Part shown: positions 6,935-14,384 of the stretch, one piece after another
Numbering within the stretch: position 1 is the first letter of the stretch
Layout: the number at the start of each line of letters is the position of its first letter
Assembly (NCBI GenBank): GCA_003353825.1
Contig: PIVW01000097.1
Span: 1-14,700, forward strand
DNA from: Chloroflexota bacterium
Lineage (GTDB): Bacteria > Chloroflexota > Anaerolineae > J102
DNA: 14,700 nucleotides
Direction of reading: 5' to 3'
Notes under the pieces: generated by a model
What the model was told of the DNA's origin: nothing
The model's database searches: none
Seen by the model: only the letters and a program-made list of their open reading frames with translations
Program-made: the position numbers and the translations under genes

Positions 6935-6956
6935 CCCCTTCGACAGGCTCAGGGCA
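6935..6956. repeat. Half copy of a dispersed intergenic repeat
   Basis: The sequence CCCTTCGACAGGCTCAGGGC is one arm of a palindromic repeat that I recognise from intergenic regions of many Chloroflexota and other genomes; its usual second arm (ending GTCGAAGGG) is missing here, replaced by an unrelated CTCTGAACGG. It lies just after the end of the M42-like gene. Confidence 0.55.
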
Positions 6957-7173
6957 GACTCTGAACGGACTAAACACGCAACTCACAGGACGATGTATTG
7001 CCCGTGAAGGGTCTCGCACGAAATCAACGTGGAGATTCTTCACTTCCAGTCTAACCTCATCAGTAGCTGTTTCCACGCTGAATGCTGCGTCTCTTCGATA
7101 TGTATTGGCTCGCATAACCAGTTCAGAATGACATTTCATCAAAGTGTTCGGTAGAAGATTTGTTGGCTCTTTG

Positions 7174-7294
7174 GGATCTCAGGGGGTTGACAATAAAATT
7201 GGCTCAAATGAGATGTCAATGGCACCAAATCGCATGGATTTCACCTGACGGCTGTGCCGCCAAGACCTTCCGATTTGTCAACCCCCTGAGATCC
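7174..7294. mobile_element. 121-bp element with 20-bp perfect terminal inverted repeats (MITE-like)
   Basis: GGATCTCAGGGGGTTGACAA (7174-7193) is repeated in perfect inverted form at 7275-7294. The 81-bp interior has no gene; it includes a second TGTCAA (about 7217) that can pair with the TTGACA inside the left arm, and a small CTCAAATGAG hairpin. Size, perfect ends and lack of coding capacity fit a miniature inverted-repeat element, but I find no clear target-site duplication, so a structured regulatory element upstream of murA is the alternative. Confidence 0.5.
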
Positions 7295-7326
7295 TGTTGA
7301 ACCAATTTGTTTTAGGATCTGTGCAC

Positions 7327-7372
7327 TGTCTAGACAACTTTTGCATAATTCTCGGCTGAGTTCATATGAACT
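7327..7372. promoter_or_regulatory. Palindromes in the murA upstream region, possible operator
   Basis: A perfect 10-bp palindrome TGTCTAGACA (7327-7336) and a perfect 14-bp palindrome AGTTCATATGAACT (7359-7372) flank a candidate -10, CATAAT (7344-7349). The larger palindrome would lie at the start of the transcript, a common operator position. No good -35 is seen, so the promoter is a weak call. Confidence 0.35.
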
Positions 7373-7404
7373 GGTAAGCCTAATCATCAAATAGAAATAT
7401 ACCT

Positions 7405-8718
7405 ATGAGTGATCGTTTTATTATCAATGGTGGCAAGCCACTTCAGGGTGCAGTGAAGATTGCCGGTAACAAAAACGCAGCCCTGCCCATGTTGGCTGCA
7501 TGTTTGCTGACCGACGAACCGGTAACACTGCACAATGTCCCGCGTATCGGCGATGTCGATACGCTCCTGCGCTTGCTCCAAGATGTTGGCGTGCGCGTTA
7601 TCGCCAACGGCGGCAGCTCCATCACCCTCCACGCCGAAAATATCGAAACCCGCAAGCTTTCGTCGGAACTCTGTCTCCGTATCCGCGCCTCGATTCTCCT
7701 GGCCGGACCCATGCTTGGCCGCCTGGGGCAGGTCGAACTACCTCCACCTGGGGGTGATGTCATCGGACGCCGGCGTATCGACACCCACATTCTGGCCTTC
7801 GAGGCATTGGGCGCCAAAATCAATCATGATCCGGTCACACATAGCCTGATCATCCAGTCGGACGCCTTGCGGGGCACAGACATGATGCTGGATGAGGCCA
7901 GTGTCACCGCTACCGAAAACGCACTTATGGCTGCAGCGCTTACACCCGGAGAGACGATTATCCGCAATGCTGCCTCTGAACCGCATGTGCAAAACCTCTG
8001 TCGCATGCTTTGTGGCATGGGTGTGAGTATCGATGGTATAAGTAGCAATACACTCACTGTGCAAGGAGCGGCGCGCTTGCGTGGTGGCGAATTTGAAATC
8101 GGACCTGATTTGCTCGAGATCGGCTCATTCCTGGGTCTTGGGGCGGTCACTCCCGGTGAACTTCGTATCAAAGATGTCATCTCTACTGAATTGCGCATGG
8201 TGCTTTACGTCTTTCGTGAACGGTTGGGTGTCAACTGTTGGTTGGATGGCAACGAATTGGTGGTGGGCAGTGAGCAAGATCTCCGTGTTGTAATGGATCA
8301 GGGCGGGGTAGTGCCCAAGATCGACGACGGGCCCTGGCCCCATTTCCCCGCCGATCTTCTTTCTATCGCCTTGATTGTGGCCACGCAAGCGCAGGGCACT
8401 GTGCTCATCCACGAGAAAATGTTTGAGAGTCGTCTCTTTTTTGTAGACAAGTTAATCAATATGGGGGCACGCATCATTTTGTGCGATCCGCACCGGGCCG
8501 TGGTGGTGGGGCCTTCGCAACTCTATGGCCAGGCAGTCTCGAGTCCAGACATCCGTGCCGGTATGACAATGGTCATCGCCGCACTGGCCGCAGAGGGGAC
8601 CAGCATCATCGCCAATGTAGGCCAGATCGATCGCGGCTATGAACACCTGACCGAGAAGTTGCAGGCATTGGGGGCTGATATCGTCCGCAGTAGTGCGCCC
8701 ACCCCGGTTGTGGCATAA
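7405..8718 (+). CDS. murA: UDP-N-acetylglucosamine 1-carboxyvinyltransferase, Asp in place of catalytic Cys
   Basis: MurA transfers enolpyruvate from PEP to UDP-GlcNAc, the first committed step of peptidoglycan synthesis, in the cytosol. The 437 residues cover both inside-out alpha/beta barrel domains of the EPT family: [11 protein letters not shown] (18-28, with Lys23 and Asn24), the active-site loop [14 protein letters not shown] (113-126), FPADL with the catalytic Asp317, DIRAG (382-386) and IDRGYEHL (408-415). The loop normally reads PGGCxIGxRP; here Cys is replaced by Asp118. The same replacement in mycobacterial and chlamydial MurA leaves the enzyme active but blocks fosfomycin, which alkylates the Cys. 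The ATG at 7405 fits the family N-terminus, though no clear Shine-Dalgarno precedes it. A membrane protein gene follows after 10 bp, implying co-transcription. Confidence 0.96.
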   Translation: MSDRFIINGGKPLQGAVKIAGNKNAALPMLAACLLTDEPVTLHNVPRIGDVDTLLRLLQDVGVRVIANGGSSITLHAENIETRKLSSELCLRIRASILLAGPMLGRLGQVELPPPGGDVIGRRRIDTHILAFEALGAKINHDPVTHSLIIQSDALRGTDMMLDEASVTATENALMAAALTPGETIIRNAASEPHVQNLCRMLCGMGVSIDGISSNTLTVQGAARLRGGEFEIGPDLLEIGSFLGLGAVTPGELRIKDVISTELRMVLYVFRERLGVNCWLDGNELVVGSEQDLRVVMDQGGVVPKIDDGPWPHFPADLLSIALIVATQAQGTVLIHEKMFESRLFFVDKLINMGARIILCDPHRAVVVGPSQLYGQAVSSPDIRAGMTMVIAALAAEGTSIIANVGQIDRGYEHLTEKLQALGADIVRSSAPTPVVA

Positions 8719-8728
8719 GGCCTGATCT

Positions 8729-10228
8729 GTGAACACCCGTCGCCGTGATCAGGTGCAACGATACATCCCTTTGGGGCTTATTCTCGCGGTCTATTTATTG
8801 CTGGGATGCTTGTATGTCTTGTTTACACCCATCTGGCAAGCGCCCGACGAACCCGCTCACTACAATTACCTCCGCCAGGTTGCAACAAATGCACGTTTAC
8901 CGGTTCTGCAGCAAGGGGATTATGATCAGGCCTATCTGGAAGCGATCAAGGCTCAGAAATTCCCGGACGATATGTCTATCGATGGTATCCGTTACGAGGG
9001 GCATCAACCGCCATTGTACTATTGGCTTGCCTCACCTGTTTATCGGCTGACCAATCATCTCGATATTTCTCGAAACGTTCAGGCACTAAGGCTGTTAGGG
9101 GTTGTGCTTGGGGCGGGGGTCGTCATCCTGGTGTGGGCCAGCTCCCGACGGCTATTTCCCTCCCATCCTCACATTGCCACGCTAGCTGCTGGATTTGCCG
9201 CCTTCCTGCCGATGCACCTGGCGATGATGGCATCGATTAACAATGATACGCTGGCAGAGCTACTCATCGCCCTCGGTGTCTACAGATTGCTTGGACACCT
9301 CAAACATGGTGAGTGGCGTGCCCGTGCCTGGATTATCACCGGTATTGTGGTCGGTTTGGGTATGCTGACGAAATTTCAAGCCTACATATTGCTACCCATG
9401 ACCGGCATCGTCTGGTTGTATGATGTATGGCGTTGCCGCCAAGACAGAGAGTGTAAGGGGAGCCCCTGGCTGAACGGCGTGGGCTGGTTGCTCCCACCTT
9501 TGTTGTTACCCCTGGCCTGGTGGCGGCGCAACACCAGGGTCTATGGTTTGACCGATCCACTGGGCTTGTACTGGCACGATGCCGTTGTTGTCGGCCAACC
9601 CCGCACAGCTGAGTGGATTGCGGCCAATAGCTGGGGGGGCTACCTCGACCGCTATGTGAGTTTTACATTCAAGTCTTTCTGGGGAGTTTTTGGCTGGGTG
9701 GGTGCTTTTTTGGATGGGCGGGTTTATTCACTGCTGTTTATTCTCAGCGTTTTGATCGTGGTGGGTATGCTCTGGCAGCTAGGGCGCCGACTTGGCACTA
9801 TTAAACTGTCTGGATACCAAAAGCGCGGCCTGGCACTGTTAGTGATTCAGCTCCTGATCGTCGCCCTCACCTATCTCTGGTACAACCTCGGTTTTGTCCA
9901 ACACCAGGGTCGCTATCTCTTCCCCGCCCTTGTCCCGATTAGTATCGCCTTCGCGATCGGCCTCATAGGCCTGTTCTCGCCTCAGGGGAGCCGTTGGGGA
10001 GCTATTGTTGCCATTGGGCTCGTGGCAATCATGGGCCTGCTAGGACTGGCAACAGGGGGTCCCGACAAGTGGGCGTTGCTCATGGCATTACTGGCGGCAA
10101 TCGTACTTGGCCTGCACAGCCGATTTGCGATTTTGCCGCAGAGCTTATTCACCACAGCAACGTTGGTATTGCTCATTGCTATAGATCTGTATGCTCTATT
10201 CGGCGTTGTGGTTCCACAGTTGGGTTAA
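8729..10228 (+). CDS. Polytopic DUF2142 / GT-C-like membrane glycosyltransferase
   Basis: A 499-residue integral membrane protein with about eleven hydrophobic helices, starting with residues 12-32. The first outer loop contains PIWQAPDEPAHYNYL (Asp40-Glu41), the acidic motif typical of DUF2142 and GT-C glycosyltransferases that use lipid-linked sugar donors. A second loop motif, YEGHQPPLYYW (89-99), is also characteristic. Such proteins move sugars onto acceptors at the outer face of the membrane; donor and acceptor cannot be inferred. The start is GTG at 8729, with AAGG eight bases upstream; no ATG lies near. It begins 10 bp after murA, so it is probably in the same operon and likely concerned with the cell surface. 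Its stop lies 8 bp from that of the convergent TyrA-like gene, leaving no room for a dedicated terminator. Confidence 0.85.
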   Translation: MNTRRRDQVQRYIPLGLILAVYLLLGCLYVLFTPIWQAPDEPAHYNYLRQVATNARLPVLQQGDYDQAYLEAIKAQKFPDDMSIDGIRYEGHQPPLYYWLASPVYRLTNHLDISRNVQALRLLGVVLGAGVVILVWASSRRLFPSHPHIATLAAGFAAFLPMHLAMMASINNDTLAELLIALGVYRLLGHLKHGEWRARAWIITGIVVGLGMLTKFQAYILLPMTGIVWLYDVWRCRQDRECKGSPWLNGVGWLLPPLLLPLAWWRRNTRVYGLTDPLGLYWHDAVVVGQPRTAEWIAANSWGGYLDRYVSFTFKSFWGVFGWVGAFLDGRVYSLLFILSVLIVVGMLWQLGRRLGTIKLSGYQKRGLALLVIQLLIVALTYLWYNLGFVQHQGRYLFPALVPISIAFAIGLIGLFSPQGSRWGAIVAIGLVAIMGLLGLATGGPDKWALLMALLAAIVLGLHSRFAILPQSLFTTATLVLLIAIDLYALFGVVVPQLG

Positions 10229-10236
10229 AGACTAGA

Positions 10237-11178
10237 TTATCCTCTGCCCCCGCCCAAAAAGAGCCGTTTCCAAAAACTAGGTGAATCTTCCGGCCGGTTT
10301 GGTTCGTCCCAATCACCGCGAGCTCGCATTGACAGCCATTGTGAGCGGCGATCTATAGCTTGTTCGAAGCGTTCATTTATGGCTTTGGTATCTTCGGTCT
10401 GCAAGTCAGCCTTCCACCCCTGTAGTTCGTCGATTAACAAGTCAAGCCATTGGGCGACGTTCACGTCATTTGCGGTGACTGCCGCGGTCAGATCCTCGGA
10501 TTCGAAGTCGGGTAGGTAAGTTGCGGTGCCAAATTGATTGCCTGCCATATGGCGAATTTCTCGCCAGGCTGGGTTCTTGCTGGTGGCGCCCAAGACCGCC
10601 GCTGCCAGCACTGTAGGCATCCCATCGACAGCGGCCATCAATCCGTCATGTTCCGCAGGATCGAGGAACACTGGCGAAGCACCGATAGCTGTGACGAAAT
10701 CTGATGCCACACTTATTGCCGCCGCATCTGTTTCGGGGGTAGGGCAAAGCGCCCAAGGGATATCTGTAAACAGATGCGGGGTGGCCTGGTCTACGGTCAG
10801 ATGTGCGCCGGAAATAAGGATAGGATTGCTGCCCACAAAATGCACATCATTGGGTAAAACTTTGGCAGCCTCGATGACAGGGACCTTGATGGTGGCAGTG
10901 TCCATCACCATACTGCCCGACTTGAGATCATCTTTCAGCGCCTCTAGTGTCGGAGCAATGCCACCTGCAGGAATGGCGAGGATGATCAGATCTGCATCTT
11001 CACAAGCATTGATAAGATTCCAATTCGTTTTGTCGACGACGCCCCGCTTTTTTGCTTTTGCCGCGGCATCGGTGCTCTTGTCATGCCCCATAATGACATA
11101 ATTGCGCTCATTCTGTTTGAGTGCCAGGCCAATGGATGTGCCGATCAGGCCGAGGCCGATGATGGTGATTTGTGACAT
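10237..11178 (-). CDS. TyrA-like (prephenate/arogenate dehydrogenase family) protein lacking catalytic histidines
   Basis: A 313-residue NAD(P)-dependent dehydrogenase. The N-terminal Rossmann fold has the nucleotide loop GLGLIG (8-13), ADLIILAIP (62-70) and VMDTATIK (91-98); the C-terminal helical domain starts around 175 with DPAEHDGLMAAVDGMPTVLAA. TyrA enzymes make 4-hydroxyphenylpyruvate or tyrosine, but two conserved histidines are changed: the HPMAG motif reads NPILISG (Asn118), and the later SHLPH segment reads DGMPTVL, without His. The first His polarises the substrate hydroxyl for hydride transfer, so ordinary prephenate oxidation is doubtful. Another 2-hydroxy or imino acid substrate, or a non-catalytic role, is possible. 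The tail (285-313) is polar and basic. The ATG has GGAG nine bases upstream. It follows the HD and M50 genes on the same strand. Confidence 0.8.
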   Translation of the reverse strand: MSQITIIGLGLIGTSIGLALKQNERNYVIMGHDKSTDAAAKAKKRGVVDKTNWNLINACEDADLIILAIPAGGIAPTLEALKDDLKSGSMVMDTATIKVPVIEAAKVLPNDVHFVGSNPILISGAHLTVDQATPHLFTDIPWALCPTPETDAAAISVASDFVTAIGASPVFLDPAEHDGLMAAVDGMPTVLAAAVLGATSKNPAWREIRHMAGNQFGTATYLPDFESEDLTAAVTANDVNVAQWLDLLIDELQGWKADLQTEDTKAINERFEQAIDRRSQWLSMRARGDWDEPNRPEDSPSFWKRLFLGGGRG

Positions 11179-11319
11179 AGGTGTTGGCTCCGCTTATATG
11201 TGATGTGTAGATATCTCGGGCATGATTTATTCGTGGTTGTGACTGCTTTAGGGGTTGATGTGTCAGGTCGTGCGTATTGCCTAACAGTTGACGACAAAAC
11301 AAACGCCACACACCAGGTA

Positions 11320-11889
11320 TCAGCTCACCGCATCTGCATCCTGTAGCGCTTGCAGAAGCGCATGGTCTGCACAAGTAGGATCTGGATCATTTTCGTGCTG
11401 GCAGATGAGCCACACGGTACGCTCGCTACATCCTACCTGTTCTGCAAATTGTGACCCGCGCCAGGGATGGCTTTGCAAAATATAAAATGGGTAGCGCCAC
11501 GTGCCCGGTTTGGCTGACCGAGAGAGCATTCGCCAGCGCTGCGGTGACAGACCTTTGAGCAACACCTTGAGCGAGCGCTGCCACACCCTCAAGTGCGTTG
11601 CAGATTTGCCATTATCATGGAGCAAGGCCGCGGTCAGCAAGTCTGTATCATCGTGCCTCTGCGCAAGCAAGCGCTGATAAACCCTCAAACTATGCGCGCG
11701 ATCCGCTTTACTCATGTTGGCGTAGAGCGCATAGGTTTCGGGACCCAAAAAAACCTTTGCCGGTGAATCATCCACATGCTGGAACATCGCCAACAAACCT
11801 GTGACACCTTGTCTAAGACGGTGCGACACACTCGAAATCGACCGGTGAGAAGAGGAGAATAAGAGAGTGACAGGATTGAGGCTGGACAT
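11320..11889 (-). CDS. Small HD-domain protein (predicted metal-dependent phosphohydrolase)
   Basis: A 189-residue protein with the HD signature: His66 (AHSLRV), the His91-Asp92 pair in AALLHDNGKS, Lys95, further histidines at 141 and 165, and Asp184 in the final ALQDADAVS. HD proteins hydrolyse phosphate esters, often of nucleotides, using one or two metal ions; the substrate is unknown. Cys and Trp content in 130-165 is unremarkable and there are no membrane segments. I chose the ATG at 11887-11889; an in-frame TTG 16 codons upstream is possible, and neither has a convincing Shine-Dalgarno. It lies 141 bp before the TyrA-like gene and 121 bp after the M50 protease gene, all on the minus strand, so co-transcription is possible but not shown. 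Confidence 0.8.
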   Translation of the reverse strand: MSSLNPVTLLFSSSHRSISSVSHRLRQGVTGLLAMFQHVDDSPAKVFLGPETYALYANMSKADRAHSLRVYQRLLAQRHDDTDLLTAALLHDNGKSATHLRVWQRSLKVLLKGLSPQRWRMLSRSAKPGTWRYPFYILQSHPWRGSQFAEQVGCSERTVWLICQHENDPDPTCADHALLQALQDADAVS

Positions 11890-11965
11890 ATGCTCGGTTT
11901 GAAGGTGTTTGGCGAATTCCAAGAAATACTGATCCAAAGATTTGCGCTATTGAGGAATTCGCTTG

Positions 11966-12011
11966 AGGCTTTTTCAGGTCAAGTTGGATCATTATTTTAC
12001 TGAAAAAGCCT
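11966..12011. repeat. 12-bp inverted repeat after the M50 protease gene
   Basis: AGGCTTTTTCAG (11966-11977) and CTGAAAAAGCCT (12000-12011) form a perfect 12-bp stem with a 22-base loop, touching the protease stop codon. A terminator role on the minus strand is plausible, since the arm ends in a T-run, but no U-tract follows the stem. Confidence 0.5.
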
Positions 12012-12667
12012 TAACCCAACAAGACACCTAAAATACTCTGCATGGGCACACCGAATACCCATTGAATAGGTGAAAGTGCAGGGAGTTGCCAATCGATGAC
12101 CAAGAGCAGGATCAAGAACATGGGGCCGAACTGGACCTGTCGTTGCCACAAATCGGCAAGGCTGCGCGACCAGCTTTGTCCTAATGTGTCCAACAGGGCA
12201 ACAAACACGTTGTAGCCGTCGAGAGGAAAGACCGGGATCAAATTGAAGAGCATGAGCGCCACATTGATAACGACCCATGAAAGTAAAAATTGGACGATCA
12301 AAGGCTCTGTTGGTTGAAAGAGCTGGATGACAGCAGAACCAACGATGGCCAACAGCAAGTTCGAGACAGGTCCGGCGATGGCGACGATCCCCATCCCTGC
12401 ACGGGGAGAGGTGCGAAAATTAAGGGGTTGGACTTGAACCGGCTTGCCCCAGCCGATGCCGAATCCTGCCAGCGATGACATCACGATCATCAAGGCGCCA
12501 ACCCGGTCCAGATGGGCGACGGGGTTGAGTGTTATGCGACCCTGACGGCGTGGTGTCGAATCGCCCAGGTAATCGGCCGTGACCGCATGGCTGAACTCGT
12601 GAATAGAGATGCTGATCACGAGCACGATCATAGATAAGATGAAAGAATAAAGGATATCGGGATTCAT
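12011..12667 (-). CDS. Site-2-protease-like M50 metallopeptidase
   Basis: A 218-residue integral membrane zinc protease of the M50/S2P type. The first helix carries HEFSH (His23, Glu24, His27) and a later helix carries NLIPVFPLDG (142-151, third ligand Asp150), the two halves of the intramembrane active site. AGPVSNLLLA (98-107) is also a family motif. About five hydrophobic segments are visible. Short M50 proteins like this, without PDZ or CBS domains, are common in bacteria and their substrates are mostly unknown. The ATG has AAGG four bases upstream and a clear extended -10 promoter 30 bp upstream. It is the first gene of the minus-strand set M50, HD, TyrA-like. Confidence 0.92.
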   Translation of the reverse strand: MNPDILYSFILSMIVLVISISIHEFSHAVTADYLGDSTPRRQGRITLNPVAHLDRVGALMIVMSSLAGFGIGWGKPVQVQPLNFRTSPRAGMGIVAIAGPVSNLLLAIVGSAVIQLFQPTEPLIVQFLLSWVVINVALMLFNLIPVFPLDGYNVFVALLDTLGQSWSRSLADLWQRQVQFGPMFLILLLVIDWQLPALSPIQWVFGVPMQSILGVLLG

Positions 12668-12696
12668 GGCGCCTTCTAGTTGTCAAATATACTGCG

Positions 12697-12702
12697 ATTA
12701 TA
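12697..12702 (-). promoter_or_regulatory. Extended -10 promoter element for the M50 protease gene
   Basis: The minus strand reads TGCTATAAT, a perfect extended -10; the start would be near 12690, with a leader of about 22 bases. No good -35 lies at 16-18 bp, which an extended -10 can tolerate. Confidence 0.6.
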
Positions 12703-12718
12703 GCACAGTTGGGTCAAA

Positions 12719-12737
12719 GTCGGCGCCAACCGCCGAC
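12719..12737. promoter_or_regulatory. 7-bp hairpin/operator between divergent genes
   Basis: GTCGGCG (12719-12725) and CGCCGAC (12731-12737) form a perfect GC-rich stem with a 5-base loop. It lies about 20 bp upstream of the protease -10 and just before the small plus-strand gene, so it could be an operator for either. Confidence 0.35.
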
Positions 12738-12746
12738 ATACTAATA

Positions 12747-12971
12747 ATGCCCTATCTCGATCTGGGATCTTCATCCCAAGCCTGGGTTTTGGCTCCAACC
12801 CCTCGCATCGCCCTCGACGCCCCCATCGCCCCCCTGGCCCGACTGACAGCCGATGGCGTCGAACAGTTTAATGATTATGCCCTAAACCTGGTCTGGCCCG
12901 CCATTCCAGCCAGCAAACGGCCATTGCTCTGGCTACGAGCCCTGGTGAAACGATGGGTTCTGCGTTGGTAA
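12747..12971 (+). CDS. Possible small hypothetical protein (74 aa)
   Basis: An ATG-started frame of 74 codons divergent from the protease gene and upstream of arginine deiminase. The product (MPYLDLGSSSQAWVLAPTPR at the start, basic Trp-rich RALVKRWVLRW at the end) shows no motif I recognise and no membrane segment. There is no clear Shine-Dalgarno. It fills an otherwise empty gap and its GC usage resembles the flanking genes, which argues mildly for coding. Could be spurious. Confidence 0.35.
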   Translation: MPYLDLGSSSQAWVLAPTPRIALDAPIAPLARLTADGVEQFNDYALNLVWPAIPASKRPLLWLRALVKRWVLRW

Positions 12972-12984
12972 CATCAACCAGGAT

Positions 12985-13047
12985 TTGACGATGTATTGAT
13001 GCCATTGGTAGATTGCATGAACTCGCTATGTCAGTATACGCGAGTTC
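12985..13047 (+). promoter_or_regulatory. Candidate promoter and inverted repeat upstream of arginine deiminase
   Basis: TTGACG (12985-12990) and TAGATT (13009-13014) are separated by 18 bp. Directly downstream, GAACTCGC (13019-13026) and GCGAGTTC (13040-13047) form a perfect 8-bp inverted repeat that would cover the transcription start, a typical operator site. I cannot tell which regulator would bind. Confidence 0.4.
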
Positions 13048-13079
13048 TTCCACAAAAACCACGATGGAGTATCAAACCT

Positions 13080-14348
13080 ATGTCCGAATCCTTTGGCGTA
13101 TATTCTGAAGTCGGCAGACTGCGTAAGGTGCTTGTACACCGGCCGGACTTGAGTCTGCGGCGATTGACACCCTCGAACCGAGATGATCTTTTGTTCGACG
13201 ACGTTTTATGGGTCGAACATGCTCAGAAAGAACATGATACCTTTGTCGAGTCGATGTACGATTGGGGTGTGGAGGTTTACTATCTGTGCGAGTTACTGGC
13301 GGAGGCCTTGGCCCACAGTGCCGAAGCCAAGCGAGCGATCGTCGATCGTAACGTCTCTGAGATGACGGTGGGAGTCGGTTTAGTGGCAGAGGTGCGCGCC
13401 CGTCTTTACGAGATGGAAGCGAAACTGCTGGCACAACATTTGATAGGAGGACTGACCGCCGAAGAATTGGGACTGGACCTGGGCCATCTCGCTGCCAGAT
13501 CGGTGCTGGCTGCCGAACTTTACTGTGATGAATCTCCCTTCATCTTGCCGCCGCTGCCGAACACACTCTTTACCCGCGACTCCTCCTGCTGGATCTACAA
13601 CGGCGTTGCCTTAAGCCCGATGTACTGGCACGCTCGCAGGCTTGAATCGATCAATGTGGCCACGATCTACAAATACCATCCCATGTTCCGAGAAGCTCAA
13701 TTTGAGTATTGGTATCCAGCCCAGGGGGATGACAGGCTTTTCGACCATGAAGATTTCGGCAAATCCAGTTTGGAGGGCGGCGATGTCATGGCCATTGGTA
13801 ACAAAACGGTGCTCGTGGGCCTCAGCGAACGCACGCAAAGTAGCATGGTGGAACAACTGGCCAGTGCCCTGTTCGCTAAAGACGCGGCCGAGCGGGTGAT
13901 CGCCTGCCTGATGACCAAGGACAGGGCGCACATGCACTTAGACACCGTGTTCACCATGCTGGACAGAGATGCCGTGACCATATTCCCCAAGGTGGTCGAT
14001 CAGATCCGGGCCTTCAGTATTCGCCCTGGTGATAACGAGACGATATTCGAGGTCAGCGAGGAGAAGGGCTTTTTACATGCCGTCCAAGACGCCCTCGAAC
14101 TGAAATCATTGCGCGTGATCAACACCGGCGGCAATGATTTCCGAGCAGCGCGCGAACAATGGGACGACGCCAACAACATGGTGGCTTTAGAACCGGGCGT
14201 TGTGATCGGCTATGAGAAGAACACTCACACTATCAAAAATATGCGCAAAGCGGGCATCCGCGTGATCCCCATTCAAGGATTCGAGCTGGGTAAAGGGCGA
14301 GGAGGTGGGCATTGTATGACCTGTCCTCTGTTACGGGATGGGATTTGA
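13080..14348 (+). CDS. arcA: Arginine deiminase
   Basis: Arginine deiminase hydrolyses arginine to citrulline and ammonia in the cytosol, the first step of the arginine deiminase pathway. The 422-residue protein shows the full family signature: VGRLRKVLVHRP (11-22), LPNTLFTRD (159-167, catalytic Asp167), EGGDVM (232-237), HMHLDTVFTMLD (284-295, His286 and Asp288), REQWDDANN and the C-terminal GRGGGHCMTCP with the nucleophile Cys412. I chose the ATG at 13080 because MSESFGVYSEVGRL matches the family start and GGAG lies ten bases upstream; the frame stays open to a TTG at 12996, but those residues look non-coding. The usual partners, ornithine carbamoyltransferase and carbamate kinase, are not in the window, so it may serve nitrogen supply, acid tolerance or ATP formation with genes elsewhere. 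Confidence 0.96.
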   Translation: MSESFGVYSEVGRLRKVLVHRPDLSLRRLTPSNRDDLLFDDVLWVEHAQKEHDTFVESMYDWGVEVYYLCELLAEALAHSAEAKRAIVDRNVSEMTVGVGLVAEVRARLYEMEAKLLAQHLIGGLTAEELGLDLGHLAARSVLAAELYCDESPFILPPLPNTLFTRDSSCWIYNGVALSPMYWHARRLESINVATIYKYHPMFREAQFEYWYPAQGDDRLFDHEDFGKSSLEGGDVMAIGNKTVLVGLSERTQSSMVEQLASALFAKDAAERVIACLMTKDRAHMHLDTVFTMLDRDAVTIFPKVVDQIRAFSIRPGDNETIFEVSEEKGFLHAVQDALELKSLRVINTGGNDFRAAREQWDDANNMVALEPGVVIGYEKNTHTIKNMRKAGIRVIPIQGFELGKGRGGGHCMTCPLLRDGI

Positions 14349-14384
14349 GGTGGTGTTTACAAAAATTCAATATCTCCGAAATAT

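Larger units (their letters stand above)
6890..7404. other. Gene-free, repeat-rich spacer upstream of murA
   Basis: About 515 bp without a supported gene. It holds a half copy of a dispersed repeat (6935-6956), stretches at about 7025-7045 and 7120-7135 resembling worn copies of GATTCTTC...TTCAGAATGACA intergenic repeats, a 121-bp element bounded by 20-bp inverted repeats (7174-7294), and palindromes just before murA. An open frame on the minus strand across 6858-7142 translates the repeat itself (CPEPVEG), a familiar false protein. Confidence 0.6.

Noticed and set aside
6858..7142. A 94-codon minus-strand open frame
   Set aside because: It includes the CPEPVEG translation of a dispersed repeat, a known source of false proteins, and overlaps the end of the peptidase gene.
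7405..8718. EPSP synthase (AroA) as an alternative for the enolpyruvyl transferase
   Set aside because: GNKNAALP, the PGGxxIGxRxxD loop and the IDRGYE motif are specific to MurA.
11108..11374. An 88-codon minus-strand frame between the HD and TyrA-like genes
   Set aside because: It overlaps both genes out of frame and its Pro/His/Arg-rich product shows no family resemblance.
12996..13079. A longer arginine deiminase starting with TTG at 12996
   Set aside because: The extra 28 residues do not fit the family, overlap the promoter and operator-like repeat, and the internal ATG at 13080 has a Shine-Dalgarno.
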